Position numbers and translations under genes: made by a program
Shown: positions 5,799 through 10,584 of the stretch, one piece after another
Numbering within the stretch: position 1 is the stretch's first letter
Layout: each line of letters starts with the position of its first letter
Notes under the pieces: generated by a model
Told to the model about the DNA's origin: nothing
The model's input: only the letters and a program-made list of their open reading frames with translations
The model's database searches: none
Source: an uncultured Burkholderiales bacterium
GTDB taxonomy: Bacteria; Pseudomonadota; Gammaproteobacteria; Burkholderiales; Burkholderiaceae_E
Direction: 5' to 3'
Length of the DNA: 10,584 nucleotides
NCBI GenBank assembly: GCA_903898725.1
Contig: CAIUGQ010000158.1
Span: forward strand, 1-10,584

Positions 5799-5825
5799 GT
5801 CCGGCCGGTGCGCCGCCGGCCCGAC
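5799..5825 (+). promoter_or_regulatory. Stem-loop in the parE upstream region
   Basis: GGCCGG (5803-5808) pairs with CCGGCC (5816-5821), and beyond one C-C mismatch GTC (5799-5801) pairs with GAC (5823-5825). It abuts the LexA-like box. If transcription starts near the AT-rich island, it would fold in the leader; if transcription starts at the ATG, it lies outside the RNA. Confidence 0.3.
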
Positions 5826-5838
5826 GGACGCATCGCGC

Positions 5839-5844
5839 GATAAT
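5839..5844 (+). promoter_or_regulatory. -10 element GATAAT just before parE
   Basis: GATAAT ends six bases before the parE ATG, the same spacing as the -10 box of the small gene upstream. No ribosome binding site lies between. It may drive a leaderless parE transcript. No convincing -35 box is visible. Confidence 0.4.
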
Positions 5845-5850
5845 CCACCG

Positions 5851-7860
5851 ATGGCGACCCGCAAGAACGACTACACCGAAGCCTCGATCCGCGTCCTGAA
5901 GGGCCTCGAGCCCGTCCGGCAGCGGCCCGGCATGTACACCCGCACCGACAACCCCCTGCACATCGTGCAGGAGGTGATCGACAACGCCGCCGACGAGGCG
6001 CTCGGCGGTCATGCGAAGCACATTGCGGTCACGCTGCTGGCCGACGGCGGCATCGCGATCGAGGACGACGGCCGGGGCATCCCGGTCGGACTGCACCCCG
6101 ACGAGGGCGTGCCCACCGTCGAGATCGTCTTCACGCGGCTCCATGCCGGCGGCAAGTTCGACAAGCAGGCCGGGGGCGCCTACAGCTTCTCCGGCGGCCT
6201 GCATGGCGTCGGCGTGTCGGTCACCAATGCGCTGTCCACCACCCTCAAGGTCACGGTCTGGCGACCCGACGAGCGCGGCCAGGGCGTGCACACCATCGTC
6301 TTCGGCGGCGGCGAGGTGGTGCAGAAGCTCGCCTCGCGCATGGCCGACAAGGGCGAACGGCGCAGCGGCACGCGGGTCGAGGTCTGGCCCGATCCGAAGT
6401 ACTTCGACAGCCAGGTCCTGCCGATGGGCGACCTCGAGCGGCTGCTGCGCTCGAAGGCGGTGCTGCTGCCGGGCGTCAAGGTCACGATGACCACCGAGAA
6501 GACGGGCCAGGTGCGCGTCTGGCAGTACGCCGAGGGCCTGCGTGGCTACCTCTCCGAGGCGCTGGCCGCCGAGGGCACGGGACCGCAGGCGGGTGAGGGC
6601 GGCCCGGTGGTGCCGCTCTTCGAGGGGCAGCAGTACGCGGAGGCCGGGCACGACACCTTTGCCGAGGGGGAGGGCGCGCAGTGGGTCGTCGCCTGGACCG
6701 AGTCCGGTGCGCTGGTGCGCGAGTCGTACGTGAACCTGATCCCGACGCCGGCCGGCGGTACCCACGAGTCCGGGCTGCGCGAGGGCCTGTTCGCGGCCAT
6801 CAAGGGCTTCGTCGAGCTGCATTCGCTGCTGCCCAAGGGCGTGAAGCTGATGCCCGAGGACGCCTTCGCGCGGGCCAGCTTCGTCCTGTCGGCGAAGGTC
6901 CTCGACCCGCAGTTCCAGGGGCAGATCAAGGAACGGCTGAACTCGCGCGACGCGCTGCGGCTGGTGTCCGGCTTCGCCAAGGGGCAGTTCGAGCTCTGGC
7001 TGAACCAGCACGTCGACTGGGGGCGCAAGCTCGCCGACCTGGTGATCCGCCAGGCCCAGGCGCGCCAGCGCTCCGCGCAGAAGGTCGAGAAGCGCAAGAG
7101 TTCGGGCGTCGCGGTGCTGCCCGGCAAGCTCACCGACTGCGAGAGCACCGACCTCGCCCGCAACGAGGTGTTCCTCGTCGAGGGCGATTCGGCCGGCGGC
7201 TCGGCGAAGATGGGCCGCGAGAAGGAGTACCAGGCGATCCTGCCGCTGCGCGGCAAGGTCCTCAACACCTGGGAGACCGACCGCGACCGGCTGTTCGCCA
7301 ACACCGAGATCCACGACATCGCGGTGGCCATCGGCGTCGACCCGCACGGGCCCGCCGACACCCCCGACCTGTCGAACCTGCGCTACGGGAAGATCTGCAT
7401 CCTGTCGGATGCGGACGTCGACGGCGCGCACATCCAGGTCCTGCTGCTGACGCTCTTCTTCCGGCATTTCCCGCGGCTCATCGAGGCGGGGAACGTCTAC
7501 GTCGCGCGGCCGCCGCTGTTCCGCATCGACGTCCCCGCGCAGGGCAAGCGGCCGCTGCGCAAGGTCTACTGCCTCGACGAGGGCGAGCTGCGCCATGCCG
7601 AGGACAAGCTGCGCAAGGACGGTCTGCGCGAGGGCTCCTGGAGCATCTCGCGCTTCAAGGGCCTCGGCGAGATGACCGCCGAGCAGCTCTGGGAGACCAC
7701 GCTCAAGCCCGACACGCGGCGCCTGCTGCGGGTGGCCTTCGGCGACACCGATGCCGCCGCCACCACGCAGCGCTTCACCATGCTGATGGGCAAGGGCGAG
7801 GCGGCCGCGCGTCGCGGCTGGCTCGAGGAACACGGCAACGAGGTCGAGGTCGACGTCTGA
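5851..7860 (+). CDS. parE: DNA topoisomerase IV subunit B (ParE)
   Basis: This 669-aa protein is the ATPase subunit of topoisomerase IV, which with ParC unlinks daughter chromosomes. The GHKL ATP site shows EVIDNAADEA (41-50), EDDGRGIP (71-78) and GGLHGVGVSVTNA (115-127). The transducer domain follows. The TOPRIM domain holds EGDSAGGSAK (444-453, with E444) and DADVDGAHI (520-528), whose acidic residues bind Mg2+, together with PLRGKVLN (465-472) and RFKGLGEM (601-608). The N-terminus (VLKGLEPVRQRPGMYT) and a length near 660, without the large insertion of many GyrB proteins, support ParE rather than GyrB; parC next door confirms it. The ATG at 5851 matches the family start. An in-frame GTG at 5797 falls inside the LexA-like box and is rejected. 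No Shine-Dalgarno site is visible. Confidence 0.96.
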   Translation: MATRKNDYTEASIRVLKGLEPVRQRPGMYTRTDNPLHIVQEVIDNAADEALGGHAKHIAVTLLADGGIAIEDDGRGIPVGLHPDEGVPTVEIVFTRLHAGGKFDKQAGGAYSFSGGLHGVGVSVTNALSTTLKVTVWRPDERGQGVHTIVFGGGEVVQKLASRMADKGERRSGTRVEVWPDPKYFDSQVLPMGDLERLLRSKAVLLPGVKVTMTTEKTGQVRVWQYAEGLRGYLSEALAAEGTGPQAGEGGPVVPLFEGQQYAEAGHDTFAEGEGAQWVVAWTESGALVRESYVNLIPTPAGGTHESGLREGLFAAIKGFVELHSLLPKGVKLMPEDAFARASFVLSAKVLDPQFQGQIKERLNSRDALRLVSGFAKGQFELWLNQHVDWGRKLADLVIRQAQARQRSAQKVEKRKSSGVAVLPGKLTDCESTDLARNEVFLVEGDSAGGSAKMGREKEYQAILPLRGKVLNTWETDRDRLFANTEIHDIAVAIGVDPHGPADTPDLSNLRYGKICILSDADVDGAHIQVLLLTLFFRHFPRLIEAGNVYVARPPLFRIDVPAQGKRPLRKVYCLDEGELRHAEDKLRKDGLREGSWSISRFKGLGEMTAEQLWETTLKPDTRRLLRVAFGDTDAAATTQRFTMLMGKGEAAARRGWLEEHGNEVEVDV

Positions 7861-7903
7861 GGACGCCGGATCTCCCTCCCATCACGACGACGCACCCGGA
7901 TCC

Positions 7904-10255
7904 ATGGACGATCAACCGACGCTGTTTCCCGAACCGCCCCCGCCCGTTCCCGAGGACGATGGCGCGCTGACGCTGGCGCGCTACGCCGAGCGCGCCTACC
8001 TCGACTACGCGGTCTCGGTCGTCAAGGGACGTGCGCTGCCCGACGTCTGCGACGGCCAGAAGCCGGTGCAGCGCCGCATCCTGTACGCGATGAACGAGAT
8101 GGGGCTCGGCCCCACCGCCAAGCCGGTGAAGTCCGCGCGTGTGGTCGGTGACGTGCTCGGACGCTTCCATCCGCACGGCGACACCGCCGCCTATGATGCG
8201 CTGGTGCGCATGGCGCAGTCGTTCACGCTGCGCTATCCGCTGGTCGACGGGCAGGGCAACTTCGGTTCGCGCGACGGCGACGGCGCGGCCGCGATGCGCT
8301 ACACCGAGGCCCGGCTCACGCCCTACGCGAGGCTGCTGCTCGACGAGATCGACCAGGGCACCGTCGAGTTCGTGCCGAACTACGACGGCTCCGCCCAGGA
8401 GCCGGCACTGCTGCCCGCGCGGCTGCCGATGGTGCTGCTCAACGGCGCATCCGGCATCGCGGTCGGCATGGCCACCGAGATCCCGCCGCACAACCTGCGC
8501 GAGGTGGCGGCCGCCGCGGTCGCGATGGTGCGCAACCCGAGCACCGACCTCGACGCGGTGCTGGCGCTGATGCCCGGCCCCGACTTTCCCGGCGGCGGTC
8601 GGATCATCTCGTCGCCGGCCGAGATCCGCGAGGTCTACGCCGGCGGGCGCGGCTCGATCAAGCTGCGGGCGCGCCACGTGATCGAGGAGATGGCCCGCGG
8701 CCAGTGGCAGCTGGTGATCACCGAGCTGCCGCACGGCGTGTCGGCCGCGAAGGTCCTCGAGGAGATCGAGGAGCTGACCAATCCGAAGGTCCGGCTCGGC
8801 AAGAAGGCGCTGAGCCCCGAGCAGCTGCAGCTCAAGCAGACGGTGCTCGGCGTGCTCGACACGGTGCGCGACGAGTCCGGGCGCGAGGCGGCTGTCCGGA
8901 TCGTGTTCGAGCCGCGGACCGCGAAGGTCGGTCAGCAGGAGCTGCTGTCCACGCTGCTGGCGCACACCAGCCTCGAGGCCGGCGTGCCGGTCAACCTGGT
9001 GATGATCGGCCGCGACGGGCGGCCGCAGCAGAAGTCGCTGACGACCATCCTGGGCGAGTGGGTCGCGTTCCGGATCGAGACGATCGTGCGCCGCACCCGG
9101 CATCGGCTGGGCAAGGTCGACGACCGCATCCACATCCTCGAGGGCCGGCAGCTGGTGCTGCTGAACATCGACGAGGTGATCCGCATCATCCGCGAGTCCG
9201 ACGAACCCAAGCCGGCGCTGATCGCGGCGTTCGGGCTCTCGGACCGCCAGGCCGAGGACATCCTCGAGATCCGCCTGCGCCAGCTCGCACGGCTCGAGGC
9301 GATCAAGATCGAGCAGGAACTCGCCGGGCTGCGCACCGAACGCGCTCAGCTCGCCGGGCTGCTCGACAGCGAAGGCGCGCAGCGACGCCAGCTGATCCGC
9401 GAGATCGAGGCCGATGCCAAGCTCTACGGCGATCCGCGACGCACGCTCATCGAGGAGGCGGCCCGCACGGTGGTCGAGGTCCGGATCGCCGAGGAACCGG
9501 TCACGGTGATCATGTCCGCCAAGGGCTGGGTGCGGGCCCGCCAGGGCCACGGGCACGACTGGACGCAGTTCTCGTTCAAGGCGGGCGACACCTTCTACGG
9601 TGCGTTCGAGGCCATGACCACCGACCAGTTCTACGTGCTCGGCTCGACCGGGCGGGTGCATTCGGTGCCGGTGGCCTCGCTGCCGTCCGCGCGCGGCGAC
9701 GGCGTGCCCGTCACCTCGTTCGTCGAGCTCGAGCCGGGGGCGCGCATCGAGCATGCGTTCGCGGCCCGCGCCGATGCCGGCGTGCTGCTCACGACCCGCG
9801 GCGGCAACGGCTTCGTGTGCCAGGCGGGCGATCTGATCGGGCGCAACAAGGCCGGCCGGCAGGTCATCACCCTCGACGACGGTGATGCGCCGATCCGTCC
9901 GGCGGTGTTCGCGGCGGGCCAGTCGCACGTCGTCTGCCTCGCCGGATCCGGCGAGCGCCCGCGCATGCTGGTGTTCGGGCTCGACGAGCTGCGGGTGCTC
10001 AAGAACGGCGGGCGCGGCTCCACGCTGGTCGAGCTGGACAAGAAGGACGAGCTGCTGCAGGCGCTGGTATGCGGCGACGACGGGGTGGTGCTGTCGGGCG
10101 TCGGCCGCGCCGGCAAGGCGATGGACGAGACGATGACCCTTCGGGCACTCGGGGAGTACCGGGCGGCACGCGGCCGCAAGGGCAAGGTGCTCGAGCCGCG
10201 TCGCAAGGATCCCAGGCTGATGCTGCCGCGGGCGCTGGCGAAGCCGGCGAACTGA
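7904..10255 (+). CDS. parC: DNA topoisomerase IV subunit A (ParC)
   Basis: This 783-aa protein is the DNA-cleaving subunit of topoisomerase IV (E. coli ParC has 752). Breakage-reunion domain landmarks include DGQKPVQRRI (50-59), KSARVVGDVLGRFHPHGD (76-93) and AAMRYTEARL (129-138), where Y133 is the catalytic tyrosine beside R132. Position 94 is Thr where E. coli has Ser80, and D98 replaces Glu84; both lie in the quinolone-contact region. A helical tower/coiled-coil segment spans about 415-515 (including ILEIRLRQLARLE), followed by the C-terminal beta-pinwheel that steers DNA. The N-terminus has a proline-rich extension of about 20 residues. The gene starts 43 bp after parE with only a weak ribosome site and no visible promoter or terminator between, so the two are very likely co-transcribed and made in matched amounts. 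Confidence 0.96.
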   Translation: MDDQPTLFPEPPPPVPEDDGALTLARYAERAYLDYAVSVVKGRALPDVCDGQKPVQRRILYAMNEMGLGPTAKPVKSARVVGDVLGRFHPHGDTAAYDALVRMAQSFTLRYPLVDGQGNFGSRDGDGAAAMRYTEARLTPYARLLLDEIDQGTVEFVPNYDGSAQEPALLPARLPMVLLNGASGIAVGMATEIPPHNLREVAAAAVAMVRNPSTDLDAVLALMPGPDFPGGGRIISSPAEIREVYAGGRGSIKLRARHVIEEMARGQWQLVITELPHGVSAAKVLEEIEELTNPKVRLGKKALSPEQLQLKQTVLGVLDTVRDESGREAAVRIVFEPRTAKVGQQELLSTLLAHTSLEAGVPVNLVMIGRDGRPQQKSLTTILGEWVAFRIETIVRRTRHRLGKVDDRIHILEGRQLVLLNIDEVIRIIRESDEPKPALIAAFGLSDRQAEDILEIRLRQLARLEAIKIEQELAGLRTERAQLAGLLDSEGAQRRQLIREIEADAKLYGDPRRTLIEEAARTVVEVRIAEEPVTVIMSAKGWVRARQGHGHDWTQFSFKAGDTFYGAFEAMTTDQFYVLGSTGRVHSVPVASLPSARGDGVPVTSFVELEPGARIEHAFAARADAGVLLTTRGGNGFVCQAGDLIGRNKAGRQVITLDDGDAPIRPAVFAAGQSHVVCLAGSGERPRMLVFGLDELRVLKNGGRGSTLVELDKKDELLQALVCGDDGVVLSGVGRAGKAMDETMTLRALGEYRAARGRKGKVLEPRRKDPRLMLPRALAKPAN

Positions 10256-10280
10256 CCCCGTGCGGGGCCGCGGCCCGGGG
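10256..10280 (+). terminator. GC palindromes directly after parC
   Basis: Immediately after the TGA, CCCCG (10256-10260) can pair with CGGGG at 10263-10267 or at 10276-10280, and GGGCCGCGGCCC (10265-10276) is a perfect palindrome. These alternative short stems lack a T-run. They may pause polymerase upstream of the C/T-rich stretch at 10311-10355. Confidence 0.35.
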
Positions 10281-10310
10281 GGCCGTCGGACCCCGGACCG
10301 CGTTCACGGA

Positions 10311-10349
10311 CCTCGTTCCCGCTCCTCGTTCCCCGCCCTCGTTCTTCGT
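10311..10349 (+). repeat. Three tandem 13-bp repeats in an adenine-free stretch
   Basis: Three head-to-tail units begin at 10311, 10324 and 10337: CCTCGTTCCCGCT, CCTCGTTCCCCGC and CCTCGTTCTTCGT. All share CCTCGTTC at the same phase. No adenine occurs from 10311 to 10355, and C clearly outnumbers G, a composition like Rho-loading sites. The repeat lies between parC and the next start codon, so it is probably leader or terminator sequence rather than coding. Confidence 0.7.
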
Positions 10350-10365
10350 GTCTCGATCGATCCCG

Positions 10366-10584
10366 ATGCGCTCGTTGCTGTTCCGCCGCACGCCCCGCTG
10401 GGCCGCGCTGCTCGCCCTGATGTGGCTGGCCGCCTGCGGCGCGACCCGCAACCCGCACTACGACCCGTCCCGGACCCACCACCGCCCGGACGGCTTCGTC
10501 AACGTCGCGGGTCCGACCGGGGGCAAGCCCTTCTCCGAGTTCGCGCGCTGGCAGTACGAGCGCAGCCGCGACGGGCTGCCGAAG
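10366..10584 (+). CDS. Lipoprotein, 5' part; possible MBL-fold hydrolase
   Basis: The first 73 codons are present and the frame is open at the window end. Residues 1-24 form a lipoprotein signal: basic start (MRSLLFRRTPR), hydrophobic core, and lipobox LAAC with C24 as the lipidated residue. Glycine rather than aspartate follows, which suggests the outer membrane. The mature start, with NPHYDPSRTHHRPDGFVNVAG at about residues 29-49, resembles the N-terminus of secreted metallo-beta-lactamase-fold hydrolases related to NAPE-PLD/RomA. The metal-binding motif would lie beyond the window, so this family call is tentative. Codon third bases are mostly G/C. No clear Shine-Dalgarno site precedes the ATG, and the upstream region holds the 13-bp repeats. 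Confidence 0.65.
   Translation, partial: MRSLLFRRTPRWAALLALMWLAACGATRNPHYDPSRTHHRPDGFVNVAGPTGGKPFSEFARWQYERSRDGLPK

Noticed and set aside
5797..5850. GTG start extending ParE by 18 residues
   Set aside because: It lies inside the LexA-like box; ParE proteins begin close to the VLKGLEPVR segment, which fits the ATG at 5851.
1..10584. CRISPR array, insertion sequence or phage genes
   Set aside because: No regularly spaced repeats, transposase motifs or terminal inverted repeats were found; the only tandem repeat is the short one at 10311-10349.

Overview
The window is a very GC-rich chromosomal segment in which coding regions use G or C at most third codon positions. The closest fit is a betaproteobacterium of the Burkholderiales/Rhodocyclales type: topoisomerase IV subunits ParE and ParC lie next to each other, a full-length Kup potassium transporter is present, and several TAnAAT-like -10 elements occur without good -35 boxes or Shine-Dalgarno sites. 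This placement is inferred from gene content and style; no rRNA is present to confirm it.

Left part (1-2346): the last ten codons of an upstream gene are followed by two perfect tandem hairpins. A leader carrying a 16-bp palindrome (204-219) leads into a two-gene, translationally coupled unit. The first gene is a class I SAM-dependent methyltransferase with an NMPF motif and a DGG-DGL segment, resembling PrmC-type enzymes. The second is a 291-aa member of the aspartate/ornithine carbamoyltransferase family. It keeps the carbamoyl-phosphate residues but has lost the residues that bind aspartate in PyrB. This pair is the best candidate in the window for an undescribed pathway.

Middle part (2331-5733): a tRNA-Ser(GGA) gene has a TACAAT element upstream and a GNRA-loop hairpin downstream. 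Next comes kup, then a shared hairpin, then a convergent gene for a PLP-dependent threonine dehydratase-like enzyme. Divergent from the latter is a 59-codon gene for a small single-helix membrane protein, missed by simple length cut-offs.

Right part (5734-10584): an AT-rich island with a LexA-like box (CTGT-N8-CCAG) and a leader hairpin precedes parE, followed 43 bp later by parC. Together they encode topoisomerase IV, which decatenates replicated chromosomes. After parC come GC palindromes, an adenine-free stretch with three tandem 13-bp repeats, and the 5' end of a lipoprotein gene that may belong to the metallo-beta-lactamase-fold hydrolases.

Most genes here are housekeeping. The less ordinary features are the methyltransferase/carbamoyltransferase pair, the possible SOS control of topoisomerase IV, and two genes whose -10 elements lie exactly six bases before the ATG, as expected for leaderless mRNAs.
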